Origin: Brevundimonas sp. UBA7506
GTDB taxonomy: Bacteria > Pseudomonadota > Alphaproteobacteria > Caulobacterales > Caulobacteraceae
Length of the DNA: 64,000 nt
Direction of reading: 5' to 3'
Assembly (NCBI RefSeq): GCF_002479495.1
Contig: NZ_DLNQ01000015.1
Coordinates: 64,000 to 127,999 of the forward strand
Shown here: in pieces, positions 42,777 to 53,609 of the stretch
Position numbering within the stretch: position 1 is the first letter of the stretch
Layout of the letters: every line of letters starts with the position of its first letter
Notes under the pieces: model-generated
Databases searched by the model: none
The model's input: only the letters and a program-made list of their open reading frames with translations
Told to the model about the DNA's origin: nothing
Position numbers and translations under genes: made by a program

Positions 42777-43232
42777 ATGATCGAGATCGAAGTCGAGGAC
42801 GCGGCCTGGACGGCTGCGCTGTCTGACGTCGAGGCCGTCGTCCTGCACGCGGCAACTGCGGCGCTGGGAACCGTCGAGGGCGATGTGGTCGTGCTGCTGA
42901 CCGATGACGCCGGGGTTCAGGATCTGAACGCCCGTTTCCGCGACAAGGATCGGCCGACCAACGTCCTGTCCTTCCCGGCGGCCGAGAGCGCATTTCCGCA
43001 TCTGGGCGACGTGGTGCTGGGCTTCGCCTATTGCGCCGCTGAAGCTGAGGTGCAGGGCAAGACCCTGTCGAACCATCTGAGCCATCTGGTCGTCCACGGC
43101 GTGCTGCACCTGCTGGGCCGCGACCACGAAGATGACGCCGAGGCCGAGGAGATGGAGGCCGAGGAGCGCGAGATCCTGGCGTCGCTCGGCGTCGCCGATC
43201 CCTATGCCGCTGAACATGAGGCGACTGCATGA
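42777..43232 (+). CDS. ybeY: endoribonuclease YbeY
   Basis: A 151-residue metalloprotein that helps mature 16S rRNA 3' ends and supports ribosome quality control. The catalytic metal site is LSHLVVHGVLHLLGRDHEDD (HGxLHLxGxDH, about 107-117). Earlier signatures are LNARFRDKDRPTNVLSFPA. It starts immediately after the phoH stop and its own stop overlaps lnt as ATGA, so phoH-ybeY-lnt are translationally coupled. The corC gene often found between ybeY and lnt is not present. Confidence 0.95.
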   Translation: MIEIEVEDAAWTAALSDVEAVVLHAATAALGTVEGDVVVLLTDDAGVQDLNARFRDKDRPTNVLSFPAAESAFPHLGDVVLGFAYCAAEAEVQGKTLSNHLSHLVVHGVLHLLGRDHEDDAEAEEMEAEEREILASLGVADPYAAEHEATA

Positions 43233-44818
43233 ACGAGCGTTTGTCGGCCCTTTGGGGGGGCGTGCTGACGAACCGCTGGGGTCGTATCGCCCTGGCTCTT
43301 CTGGCGGGCGCCGGCGCGGCTCTGGCGCATCCGCCGTTCGGGATCCTGCCGGGCCTGCTGGGCTATCCCTTGTTGATGCTGCTGGCCGAGCGCTCGCGCA
43401 CGGTGAAAGGCGGCTTCTGGGTCGGCTGGCTGGCCGGATTTTCTTACTTCTTCATCGGCTGCTGGTGGGTGGCCGAGGCCTTCCTGGTCAACAAGGATCA
43501 GGCCTGGATGGCGCCCTTCGCCGCCAGCCTGTTGCCCATGGGGCTCGGGTTGTTTTTCGGCGCGGCGACGGCGCTCTATCGTCGTTTCGCCCTGCGCAAC
43601 GCGGTCCGGCGGGTACTGCTGTTCGCCGCCCTGTTCGCCCTGCTGGAATGGCTGCGCGGCCATGTCCTGACCGGCTTTCCGTGGAATCCGACCGGCGCGG
43701 CGTGGCAGGCGGGTTCGGCCATGTCGCAGTTCGCCTCGGTCGCGGGCGTCTATGGTTTGGGGCTGGTGACGCTGGCGGCCGTTTCGGCCCTGGGCTTGCT
43801 GGCGAGCGGCGGTGCGCGTCGTCCGCGCTGGATCGCCGCCGGTCTGGGCGTCGCGGTGCTGGCGGGCCTGTTCGGCTTCGGCGCCCTGCGCCTGTCGTCG
43901 GCCGAGCGCGTGGACGGCCCGACCCTGATCCGCCTGGTTCAGGCCGACATCCCTCAGGAATCCAAATGGTCGCCCGAGGCCTATCAGGCCATCGTCGATC
44001 GCTATGTGGCTCTGACCGCCCAAAAGGGGGCGGCGGTTCCCGACGTGGTGGTCTGGCCCGAAGGCGCCCTGCCCGCCACCGCCAACGACGTCTTCAACTC
44101 GGCCGACGCCCAGGCCATCGCCGAGGCCCTGCAGCCCGGTCAGACCCTGCTGATGGGCATCAGCCGCGGCGAGGCCGACCCGAGCGCCGAGGGCGGCGCG
44201 CGCTACTTCAACAGCCTGTTCGCCCTGCACGACGAGGGCGCGTCGGGCCTGCGTATCGGCGCCATCTATGACAAGCACCGGCTGGTGCCCTTCGGCGAAT
44301 ACCTGCCGCTGGGCCGCCTGATGAGCCGGATCGGCGTGCGCAGCCTGGTGCACGTTCCCGCCGACTTCAGCCCCGGGCCGAAGCCCGCGCCGATCAGCCT
44401 GGTCAATGCGCCGAAGGTCCAGCCGCTGATCTGCTACGAAAGCCTCTATCCGGGCTTCACCCCGGCCAAGGACGCTGACCGTCCGGCCTGGATCGTCAAC
44501 GTCTCCAACGACGCCTGGTTCGGCGCCACCTCGGGCCCGCGCCAGCACCTGAACCTGGCCAGCTATCGCGCCATCGAGACCGGACTGCCGATCGCGCGGG
44601 CCACCCCGACCGGCGTCTCGGCCATGATCGACCCCTGGGGCCGGGTCGTGGACGGCAAGCGGCTGGACCCCGGCCATGCCGGCGTCATCGACGTGCGCCT
44701 GCCCGAACCGGCGGCGCCGACCCTCTATGGCCGCTGGGGCGACGGCCTGTTCGGCGTCCTGCTGGTCCTGATGCTGGCGGGTGGCCTGTCGTGGGGAAGG
44801 CGCAAGGGGCGGGCATGA
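43229..44818 (+). CDS. lnt: apolipoprotein N-acyltransferase
   Basis: A 529-residue inner-membrane enzyme that N-acylates lipoproteins at their terminal Cys. About six N-terminal helices (about 15-225) precede a periplasmic nitrilase domain with the catalytic triad Glu in WPEGALP (about 278), Lys in YDKHRLVPFGEYLP (about 348) and Cys in LICYESLYPG (about 401). One C-terminal helix follows. The lipoproteins encoded nearby (LptE, DUF3576, MltA) would be substrates. The stop overlaps the next XRE gene as ATGA. Confidence 0.94.
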   Translation: MNERLSALWGGVLTNRWGRIALALLAGAGAALAHPPFGILPGLLGYPLLMLLAERSRTVKGGFWVGWLAGFSYFFIGCWWVAEAFLVNKDQAWMAPFAASLLPMGLGLFFGAATALYRRFALRNAVRRVLLFAALFALLEWLRGHVLTGFPWNPTGAAWQAGSAMSQFASVAGVYGLGLVTLAAVSALGLLASGGARRPRWIAAGLGVAVLAGLFGFGALRLSSAERVDGPTLIRLVQADIPQESKWSPEAYQAIVDRYVALTAQKGAAVPDVVVWPEGALPATANDVFNSADAQAIAEALQPGQTLLMGISRGEADPSAEGGARYFNSLFALHDEGASGLRIGAIYDKHRLVPFGEYLPLGRLMSRIGVRSLVHVPADFSPGPKPAPISLVNAPKVQPLICYESLYPGFTPAKDADRPAWIVNVSNDAWFGATSGPRQHLNLASYRAIETGLPIARATPTGVSAMIDPWGRVVDGKRLDPGHAGVIDVRLPEPAAPTLYGRWGDGLFGVLLVLMLAGGLSWGRRKGRA

Positions 44819-45282
44819 GCAAGGCGGGCGACGAGGACGAGCAGGACCGCAAGCGGACGCGTCATATTGATGAGCATCTCGGCGCGCGCGTCCGTTTTAT
44901 CCGGGAGAACCATGGTCTGACTCAGGCGGACATGGCCCGCAAACTGGATATCTCGACGAACCAGTGGGGCCGCCACGAAAGCGGCGCCAATCGCCTTCCC
45001 GCTGCTCGCTTGTGGCAGTTCTGTGAGGCGTTGAAGATCGACATCACCAGCGTTTTCAGGGGGCAGCCCTTTTCGGGCGCCGTCCCTACTGCGACCTTCG
45101 AGAGGCTTCCAGAGCCTCAAAGTCTTTTCGGCGCCCACGACGCCGGGGGGCAGGCAGAGGCGCCGCCGGAACACGGCGGCCTGGTGCAGAGGATCGGCGC
45201 TGCGGCGAGAGACCTGCCGGAAGCGCGCCAGCGCACGGCCTTGGCGGTCATCCGAGCCTTGAAGGATGAGGGCGACCGCTAG
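44815..45282 (+). CDS. XRE-family HTH regulator
   Basis: A 155-residue regulator. The HTH lies at about 22-75 (HLGARVRFIRENHGLTQADMARKLDISTNQWGRHESGANRLPAARLWQFCEALKI, split). The C-terminal half is rich in Gly, Glu and Pro and ends with a helix (QRTALAVIRALKDEG). The ATG overlaps the lnt stop as ATGA, so it is co-translated with lnt. It is followed after 112 bases by a second XRE gene, suggesting paired regulators. Targets unknown. Confidence 0.85.
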   Translation: MSKAGDEDEQDRKRTRHIDEHLGARVRFIRENHGLTQADMARKLDISTNQWGRHESGANRLPAARLWQFCEALKIDITSVFRGQPFSGAVPTATFERLPEPQSLFGAHDAGGQAEAPPEHGGLVQRIGAAARDLPEARQRTALAVIRALKDEGDR

Positions 45283-45316
45283 CCGGGTCAGGTTGCAAGG
45301 ACACGCGCACAACGCG

Positions 45317-45361
45317 AATTGTCGTGACACCGCTGGCTATCCGTCGCATTTCGAGACAATT
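45317..45361. promoter_or_regulatory. AATTGTC / GACAATT inverted repeat upstream of XRE gene
   Basis: AATTGTC (45317-45323) and GACAATT (45355-45361) are perfect 7-bp inverted arms with 31 bases between them, about three and a half helical turns centre to centre. They lie 34 bases before the XRE start. Possible operator or promoter elements; low confidence. Confidence 0.3.
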
Positions 45362-45394
45362 GAGTTCGGGCGTAGATTTCAGCGAGAACGCGTG

Positions 45395-45814
45395 ATGGTC
45401 AGAGGCTCTGCAGAGGACGGCCCCCATCCCGTGGACCGTCATGTCGGTCGGCGGGTCTGCGACAAGCGCATCGCGCTCGGTTACAATCAGAGCGATCTGG
45501 GCCGGGCGCTGGGCCTGACCTTTCAGCAGATCCAGAAGTACGAGAAGGGCGCCAACCGCATCTCGGCGTCCAAGCTGTGGGACATCGCCCGCTTCTTCAA
45601 GGTCGATATCGGCTACTTTTTCGAGGGACTGACGACGCCTCAGCCGGGCATGGCCGAGGGAGAGGTCGAGCCCTTCGTCCACGATTTCCCCACCACGCGT
45701 CAGAGCATCGAGATCGGTCGTCTGGCCCCGCAGTTGTCGGTGCGTCAGCAGAAGCTGATCCTGGACATGATGCGCGAGATGGCCGGACACGAGGCGCCGG
45801 CCGATAAGGGTTGA
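45395..45814 (+). CDS. XRE-family HTH regulator (QKYEKGANR type)
   Basis: A 139-residue regulator, HTH at about 14-68 (HVGRRVCDKRIALGYNQSDLGRALGLTFQQIQKYEKGANRISASKLWDIARFF, split). The recognition region FQQIQKYEKGANRISASKL is nearly identical to that of the XRE protein at 38107. The C-terminal part contains FVHDFPTTRQSIEIGRLAPQLSVRQQKLILDMMREMA. ATG 45395; a GTG three bases upstream is possible. An inverted repeat AATTGTC...GACAATT (45317-45361) lies in its upstream region. It ends at a bidirectional terminator facing ahpD. Confidence 0.88.
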   Translation: MVRGSAEDGPHPVDRHVGRRVCDKRIALGYNQSDLGRALGLTFQQIQKYEKGANRISASKLWDIARFFKVDIGYFFEGLTTPQPGMAEGEVEPFVHDFPTTRQSIEIGRLAPQLSVRQQKLILDMMREMAGHEAPADKG

Positions 45815-45838
45815 GTTTAGTCCCAGGCCAGAATTGAA

Positions 45839-45864
45839 AAAGGCGCGGATCGCTCCGCGCCTTT
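45839..45864. terminator. bidirectional terminator between XRE gene and ahpD
   Basis: A perfect 11-bp stem (AAAGGCGCGGA at 45839-45849, TCCGCGCCTTT at 45854-45864) with a TCGC loop, flanked by A run on the left and TTTCTG on the right. Confidence 0.82.
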
Positions 45865-45888
45865 CTGCTGTCTGGCGGCGCCTGCGGA

Positions 45889-46422
45889 TCAACCGGCCAG
45901 GGCGGCCTCGGAGGCGACGATGCGGCTGGCGGCGTGGACCACGGCGCCGATGCGCAGGGCGGCCTGAACCTGGACGTTGGGCACGCCGTGCTTGCGCAGT
46001 TCGCCTTCGTGGGCGTCCAGGCAAGCGCCGCAGCCGTTGATGGCCGAGACGGCGGTCGACCACAGTTCGAAGTCCAGCTTGTCGACGCCCGGGTTGGCGA
46101 TCACGTTCATGCGCAGCTTGGCCGGCAAGGTCGTGTACTCGTTGTTCTTCATCAGGTGCAGCGAGCGGTAGTAGATGTTGTTCATGCCCATGATGGCGGC
46201 GGCGGCCTTGGCGGCGTTCATCGCTTCGGGAGTCATGACGGCGGCGGCGGCGGCCTCGATGGCCTTGACCGCCGGGGCGACGCCGATGGCGTGGGCCGAG
46301 GCCAGGAAGCAGCCCCACTTCTGCTGGTCGTTCAGCACGGTCTCGCTGGCCAGCGAGGACAGGTTCAGCGAGATGTCCTTGCCGTAGGCCGGGATGAGGT
46401 CGCGCAGGGCGTCGATGGACAT
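45889..46422 (-). CDS. ahpD: alkyl hydroperoxide reductase AhpD
   Basis: A 177-residue AhpD/carboxymuconolactone-decarboxylase-fold protein. The active-site CxxC is NGCGACLDAHEGEL (Cys131, Cys134, with His138). AhpD recycles AhpC using lipoamide-type electrons in mycobacteria. It lies downstream of ahpC on the same strand but a terminator hairpin (46521-46553) sits between them, so it may be transcribed separately. Length and motif are typical. Confidence 0.92.
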   Translation of the reverse strand: MSIDALRDLIPAYGKDISLNLSSLASETVLNDQQKWGCFLASAHAIGVAPAVKAIEAAAAAVMTPEAMNAAKAAAAIMGMNNIYYRSLHLMKNNEYTTLPAKLRMNVIANPGVDKLDFELWSTAVSAINGCGACLDAHEGELRKHGVPNVQVQAALRIGAVVHAASRIVASEAALAG

Positions 46423-46520
46423 GGGGACTTCCTTCTGCTCAACGGCGCCGCTTGCGCCGGATACGATATAGGGACTGCCGACGCGCCCCGTCAGGGCCGG
46501 ATTCGGGGGCGTCAGGCATG

Positions 46521-46553
46521 AAAAAGGCGGCGACAGTCGCCCGCCGCCGCCTC
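46521..46553 (-). terminator. terminator after ahpC
   Basis: On the minus strand a 7-8 bp stem (GGCGGCG...CGCCGCC) with an 11-base loop is followed by a TTTTT tail and TCATG. It lies about 60 bases after the ahpC stop and 100 bases before ahpD. Confidence 0.7.
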
Positions 46554-46611
46554 TTCAAGAGGGGCGGCCCGGACCATTACGAACGCGGTCCGGGCCTTCC
46601 TTGGCCAGTAC

Positions 46612-47166
46612 TTAAGCGGCCAGGGTCTCGCCGCCGACCGGGCGGTTGCAGGCGCACAGTTCGTCGGTCTGCAGGGCGTCGACCACGCGAAGCGTGTCTT
46701 CCGGCGAACGGCCGACGTTCAGGTTGGTGACGTAGACGTGCTGGACCACGTTGTGCGGGTCCACAACGAAGGTGGCGCGCAGGGCGACGCCGTTTTCCTC
46801 GTCCAGGACGCCCAGCTCGCGGGCCAGCTTGCCGCCGCAGTCGGCGAACTGCCACATCGGCAGCTTGTTCAGGTCGGCGTGATCACGACGCCAGGCCAGC
46901 TTGGTGAACTCGTTGTCGGTCGAACCGCCGAGGACCACGGTGTCGCGATCTTCGAATTCCTTGTTCAGCTTGGCGAAGGCGGCGATTTCGGTCGGGCAGA
47001 CGAAGGTGAAGTCCTTCGGGTAGAAGAAGATGACCTTCCACTTGCCCTCGAAGCTGTCCTGGGTGACGGTTTCGAAGGCCGAAACGCCGTTTTCTTCGTG
47101 GCTGTTGAAGCCCGGCTTCACGCCAGTGATCTTGAATTCAGGCAGTTTTTGACCGACGCCCAGCAT
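46612..47166 (-). CDS. ahpC: alkyl hydroperoxide reductase AhpC (typical 2-Cys peroxiredoxin)
   Basis: A 184-residue peroxiredoxin that reduces hydrogen peroxide, organic peroxides and peroxynitrite. The peroxidatic Cys is FTFVCPTEIAAF (Cys57) and the resolving Cys lies in the C-terminal ELCACNRPV (Cys171 or Cys173). I chose ATG 47166, with GGAG eight bases upstream, over a rare TTG upstream. It is divergent from katG, and the 272-base gap carries an OxyR-type site. No AhpF homologue is adjacent, so AhpD is the likely reductase. Confidence 0.94.
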   Translation of the reverse strand: MLGVGQKLPEFKITGVKPGFNSHEENGVSAFETVTQDSFEGKWKVIFFYPKDFTFVCPTEIAAFAKLNKEFEDRDTVVLGGSTDNEFTKLAWRRDHADLNKLPMWQFADCGGKLARELGVLDEENGVALRATFVVDPHNVVQHVYVTNLNVGRSPEDTLRVVDALQTDELCACNRPVGGETLAA

Positions 47167-47283
47167 AGTGGAGCTCCATTCTGACAATGTAAGACTTCCG
47201 GCGTCGCAGGGAGGTGCATCGCCGATGGGCCTCAGATGGGACGTGGGGCCTCGGAAGTCAAATCGATGATTTCACGCAGCCGA

Positions 47284-49652
<2,369 letters not shown>

Positions 49653-49753
49653 ACCATAGGGGGCGCCGCGGGCAGAGCGGTTCGCGGCACCTTTCTTCAT
49701 CAATGGTTTCGATTGTCTTTGAAAACACCATAGGGCGCGCCTATGTGGGGCGG

Positions 49754-50641
49754 ATGCTCCCCACCCTGCGACAGCTCCACTATCTCAAACTCCTGGCCGA
49801 GCACGCCTCCTTCAGCCGCGCGGCCGAGGCGGCCCATGTCAGCCAGCCGGCCCTGTCGGCCGGGGTGCAGGAGCTGGAGAAGATCCTGGGCGCGCCGGTG
49901 GTCGAACGCACGCGCGGCGCGGTCCAGCTGACCGCCGTCGGCGCCGAGGCGGTCAAGCGCGCCGAGGACGTTCTGGCCCGCACCGAGGATCTGGTCGAGG
50001 CGGCGCGCAATGCGGGCAAGCCGCTGTCGGGCCGGTTCCGTCTGGGGATCATTCCCACCGTCGCCCCCTTCCTGTTGCCGCGCGCCCTGCCCGGTCTGCG
50101 TGACCAATACCCGGCCCTGCGGCTTTTCATCCGCGAGGACCTGACCCCGCGTCTGATCGCCGGGCTGAAGGCGGGCCAGCTGGACGCCGCCGTCATCGCC
50201 CTGCCCTATGAGGCGCCGGGCATCGACCACGCCCGCATCGGCGACGACGAAATCCTGGCCGCCGCCCCGGTCGGCCACCCGCTGGCGGGCGCCGGCCCCA
50301 TCCCCGAGGGGATGCTGAAGGCCGACGACCTGATCCTTCTGGAGGACGGCCACTGCCTGCGTGATCAGGCCTTGGCCGCCGTCAACATCGAGGCCCCGCG
50401 CGGCGAGGACGTCTTCGCCGCCACCTCCCTGCACACCCTGGTGCAGATGGTGTCCTCGGGTCTGGGCGTCAGCTTCCTGCCGCAGATGGCGGTGCAGGCC
50501 GGTCTGGCTGACAACCCCGGCGTCGTGGTCCGGCCCATCTCCGCCGACGCCCCCCGCCGCGAGATCGTCGTCGCCTGGCGCGCGGGCTCCAGCCGCGCCG
50601 CCGAAGCCCGCCTGCTGGCCGAGGCGCTCAAGCTGGACTGA
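49754..50641 (+). CDS. oxyR: hydrogen-peroxide-inducible regulator OxyR, single-cysteine form
   Basis: A 295-residue LysR regulator. The HTH is LPTLRQLHYLKLLAEHASFSRAAEAAHVSQPALS (about 2-35, split). The redox domain has LEDGHCLRDQAL with Cys201, equal to Cys199 of E. coli OxyR. The position equal to Cys208 is Val210 (LRDQALAAVNIEAP), and Cys201 is the only cysteine in the protein, so the usual intramolecular disulfide cannot form. The gene lies directly after katG, with ahpC/ahpD nearby, so it probably controls this cluster. ATG 49754 (MLPTLRQ) is chosen; the frame extends 17 codons upstream. Confidence 0.88.
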   Translation: MLPTLRQLHYLKLLAEHASFSRAAEAAHVSQPALSAGVQELEKILGAPVVERTRGAVQLTAVGAEAVKRAEDVLARTEDLVEAARNAGKPLSGRFRLGIIPTVAPFLLPRALPGLRDQYPALRLFIREDLTPRLIAGLKAGQLDAAVIALPYEAPGIDHARIGDDEILAAAPVGHPLAGAGPIPEGMLKADDLILLEDGHCLRDQALAAVNIEAPRGEDVFAATSLHTLVQMVSSGLGVSFLPQMAVQAGLADNPGVVVRPISADAPRREIVVAWRAGSSRAAEARLLAEALKLD

Positions 50642-50701
50642 CGGCGGGGCGCCGCCGCCCTTGAGCCGCCATGCCTTTCACATGCCTAGCTCCGTGTCCG
50701 C

Positions 50702-50807
50702 CGTCATCCTCGGGCTTGACCCGAGGATCGGATTGTTCGCCTGCGCGACGTCTGCAAGGCCGAGCGCGCCGTTCCGCTCGATCCTCGGGTCAAGCCCGAG
50801 GATGACG
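50702..50807. repeat. MITE-like element with perfect 29-bp inverted ends
   Basis: The left arm (50702-50730, begins CGTCATCCTCGGGCTTGACC) and right arm (50779-50807, ends GCCCGAGGATGACG) are perfect inverted repeats of 29 bases around a 48-base spacer. Each arm is itself partly palindromic (CCTCGGGCTTGACCCGAGG). Such GTCATCCTCGGGCTTGACCC units are dispersed in many alphaproteobacterial genomes. No coding capacity. It lies between oxyR and acnB. Confidence 0.85.
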
Positions 50808-50957
50808 ATTGAGGGATGAGGCCCCCCTACGACGGAGGTCGAAGGCCGAACCGGCCCCCTTCCCTTGCGACCCTGATCCTTATGTGGGAAAGGCCACGCG
50901 CGGTTTTGGCGGGCCGACGGGCCAGTCATGTCGCGACTGGACCAAGGAAAGCCGCTC

Positions 50958-53540
50958 ATGCTCGAAACCTATCGTCTTCACGTCGCCGAACGCGCGGCCC
51001 TGGGCATTCCGCCGCTGCCGCTGTCGGCCGGGCAGACCGCCGACCTGATCGAGCTGATCAAGGCGCCGCCGGCGGGCGTCGCCGAGCAGGAGCTGCTGGA
51101 CCTGCTGACCCATCGCGTGCCGCCGGGCGTGGACGACGCGGCCAAGGTCAAGGCCTCCTTCCTGTCCGCCGTGGCCCACGGCGACTTCGCCGTGCCGTCG
51201 CTGTCGCGCGAACGCGCCACCGAGCTGTTGGGCACCATGGTCGGCGGCTATAACGTCAAGCCGCTGATCGACCTGCTGAACGATGCGGTCGTCGGCGCTG
51301 TCGCCGCCGAGGGTCTGAAGAAGACCCTGCTGATGTTCGACTTCTTCCACGACGTCGCCGAACTGGCCAAGGGCGGCAACGCCAACGCCCAGGCCGTGCT
51401 GAAGTCCTGGGCCGAGGCCGAGTGGTTCACCTCGCGCGACAAGGTCGCCGACAAGATCACCGTCACCGTCTTCAAGGTCACCGGCGAGACCAATACCGAC
51501 GACCTGTCGCCGGCGCCCGACGCCTGGTCGCGCCCCGACATTCCGCTGCACTACCTGGCCATGCTAAAGAACGCGCGTCCGGGCATCACGCCGGAACAGG
51601 ACGGCGTGCGCGGCCCGATGCAGTTCATCGAGGACCTGAAGGCCAAGGGCCATCTGGTCGCCTATGTCGGCGACGTGGTCGGCACTGGATCGTCGCGCAA
51701 GTCGGCGACCAACAGCGTCATCTGGGCCACCGGCCAGGACATCCCCTTCGTGCCGAACAAGCGCTTCGGCGGCGTGACCCTGGGCGGCAAGATCGCCCCC
51801 ATCTTCTTCAACACCCAGGAAGACTCGGGCGCCCTGCCGATCGAGGTCGACGTGACCAGCCTGAACATGGGCGACGTCATCGACATCTATCCCTACGAGG
51901 GCCGGATCGAGAAGGACGGCCAGAAGATCGCCGACTTCGAGCTGAAGTCGCAGGTCCTGTTGGACGAGGTCCAGGCCGGCGGCCGCATCAACCTGATCAT
52001 CGGCCGGTCGCTGACCGCCCGCGCCCGCGAGGCCCTGGGCCTGGCCGCCTCGACCGAGTTCCGCTTGCCGGTCACGCCGGAAGACAGCGGCAAGGGCTTC
52101 ACCGTGGCCCAGAAGATGGTCGGCCGCGCCTGCGGTCTGCCGGAAGGTCAGGGCATCCGTCCGGGCACCTATTGCGAACCGCGCATGACCACGGTCGGCT
52201 CGCAGGACACGACCGGCCCGATGACCCGCGACGAGCTGAAGGACCTGGCCTGCCTCGGCTTCTCGGCCGACATGGTGATGCAGTCCTTCTGCCACACCGC
52301 CGCCTATCCCAAGCCGGTCGATGTCAAGACGCACCGCGAACTGCCGCAGTTCATCTCCAACCGCGGCGGCGTGGCCCTGCGTCCGGGCGACGGCGTGATC
52401 CACTCCTGGCTGAACCGCCTGCTGCTGCCCGACACCGTCGGCACCGGCGGCGACAGCCACACCCGCTTCCCCATCGGCATCTCCTTCCCGGCGGGTTCGG
52501 GCCTGGTGGCCTTCGGCGCCGCCACCGGCGTCATGCCGCTGGACATGCCGGAGTCGATCCTGGTCCGCTTCAAGGGTGAGATGCAGCCGGGCATCACACT
52601 GCGCGACCTGGTTCACGCCATCCCCTACTACGCCATCCAGCAGGGCCTGCTGACGGTGGCCAAGGCCGGCAAGGTCAATGAGTTCTCGGGCCGCATCCTC
52701 GAGATCGAGGGCCTGCCGGACCTGAAGGTGGAGCAGGCGTTCGAACTGACCGACGCCTCGGCCGAGCGTTCGGCGGCGGGTTGCACCGTCAAGCTGAACA
52801 AGGAACCCATCATCGAGTACATGACCTCGAACATCGTGCTCATGAAGAACATGATCGCGGACGGCTATGCCGACGCCCGCACCCTGCAGCGCCGCATCGA
52901 CGCCATGGAAGCGTGGCTGGCTGCCCCGAACCTGCTGGAGGCCGACGCCGACGCCGAATACGCCCACGTCATCGAGATCGATCTGGCGGACGTGAAGGAG
53001 CCCATCCTGTGCGCTCCCAACGACCCCGACGACGCGCGCCTGCTGTCGGCCGTGCAGGAGACTCCGATCGACGAGGTCTTCATCGGCTCCTGCATGACCA
53101 ACATCGGCCACTTCCGTGCGGCCTCCCTGCTGCTGAAGGGCAAGAAGGATATCCCGACCCGTCTGTGGGTGGCCCCGCCGACCAAGATGGACGCCTCGGA
53201 GCTGACCAAGGAGGGCCACTACTCGACCCTCGGCGGCGCCGGCGCCCGCATGGAGATGCCGGGCTGTTCGCTGTGCATGGGCAACCAGGCCCAGGTGAAG
53301 GAGGGCGCGACCGTGGTCTCGACCTCAACCCGCAACTTCCCCAACCGTCTGGGCAAGGGCTCCAACGTCTATCTGGCCTCGGCCGAACTGGCTGCCGTCG
53401 CCTCCAAGATGGGCCGCATCCCCACCGTGGCCGAATACATGGCCGAGATGGGCGTCATCGACGCCGACCGCGACGAGGTCTACCGCTACATGAACTTCGA
53501 CCAGATCCCCGAATACGCGGATCCCGTCGCGGCCGAATAA
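50958..53540 (+). CDS. acnB: aconitate hydratase B
   Basis: An 860-residue aconitase of the AcnB type (the E. coli protein has 865), which isomerises citrate and isocitrate and can act as 2-methylisocitrate dehydratase. The HEAT-like N-terminal domain is at about 1-160, the swivel domain follows ([33 protein letters not shown]), and the Fe-S ligands are Cys in [13 protein letters not shown] (about residue 715) and CSLCMGNQ (about 772-775). ATG 50958 gives the family N-terminus [22 protein letters not shown] (first 20 shown split). A terminator follows; acnA is 1.8 kb downstream on the other strand. Confidence 0.95.
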   Translation: MLETYRLHVAERAALGIPPLPLSAGQTADLIELIKAPPAGVAEQELLDLLTHRVPPGVDDAAKVKASFLSAVAHGDFAVPSLSRERATELLGTMVGGYNVKPLIDLLNDAVVGAVAAEGLKKTLLMFDFFHDVAELAKGGNANAQAVLKSWAEAEWFTSRDKVADKITVTVFKVTGETNTDDLSPAPDAWSRPDIPLHYLAMLKNARPGITPEQDGVRGPMQFIEDLKAKGHLVAYVGDVVGTGSSRKSATNSVIWATGQDIPFVPNKRFGGVTLGGKIAPIFFNTQEDSGALPIEVDVTSLNMGDVIDIYPYEGRIEKDGQKIADFELKSQVLLDEVQAGGRINLIIGRSLTARAREALGLAASTEFRLPVTPEDSGKGFTVAQKMVGRACGLPEGQGIRPGTYCEPRMTTVGSQDTTGPMTRDELKDLACLGFSADMVMQSFCHTAAYPKPVDVKTHRELPQFISNRGGVALRPGDGVIHSWLNRLLLPDTVGTGGDSHTRFPIGISFPAGSGLVAFGAATGVMPLDMPESILVRFKGEMQPGITLRDLVHAIPYYAIQQGLLTVAKAGKVNEFSGRILEIEGLPDLKVEQAFELTDASAERSAAGCTVKLNKEPIIEYMTSNIVLMKNMIADGYADARTLQRRIDAMEAWLAAPNLLEADADAEYAHVIEIDLADVKEPILCAPNDPDDARLLSAVQETPIDEVFIGSCMTNIGHFRAASLLLKGKKDIPTRLWVAPPTKMDASELTKEGHYSTLGGAGARMEMPGCSLCMGNQAQVKEGATVVSTSTRNFPNRLGKGSNVYLASAELAAVASKMGRIPTVAEYMAEMGVIDADRDEVYRYMNFDQIPEYADPVAAE

Positions 53541-53562
53541 GGCGGACGACAGTTTGAGAGAC

Positions 53563-53594
53563 AAACGGCCGATGGAGCGATCCATCGGCCGTTT
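53563..53594. terminator. bidirectional terminator after acnB
   Basis: A perfect 14-bp stem (AAACGGCCGATGGA at 53563-53576, TCCATCGGCCGTTT at 53581-53594) with GCGA loop, followed by T C A. It lies between acnB and the convergent FAD-protein gene. Confidence 0.85.
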
Positions 53595-53609
53595 TCATGG
53601 GCGGCGCGT

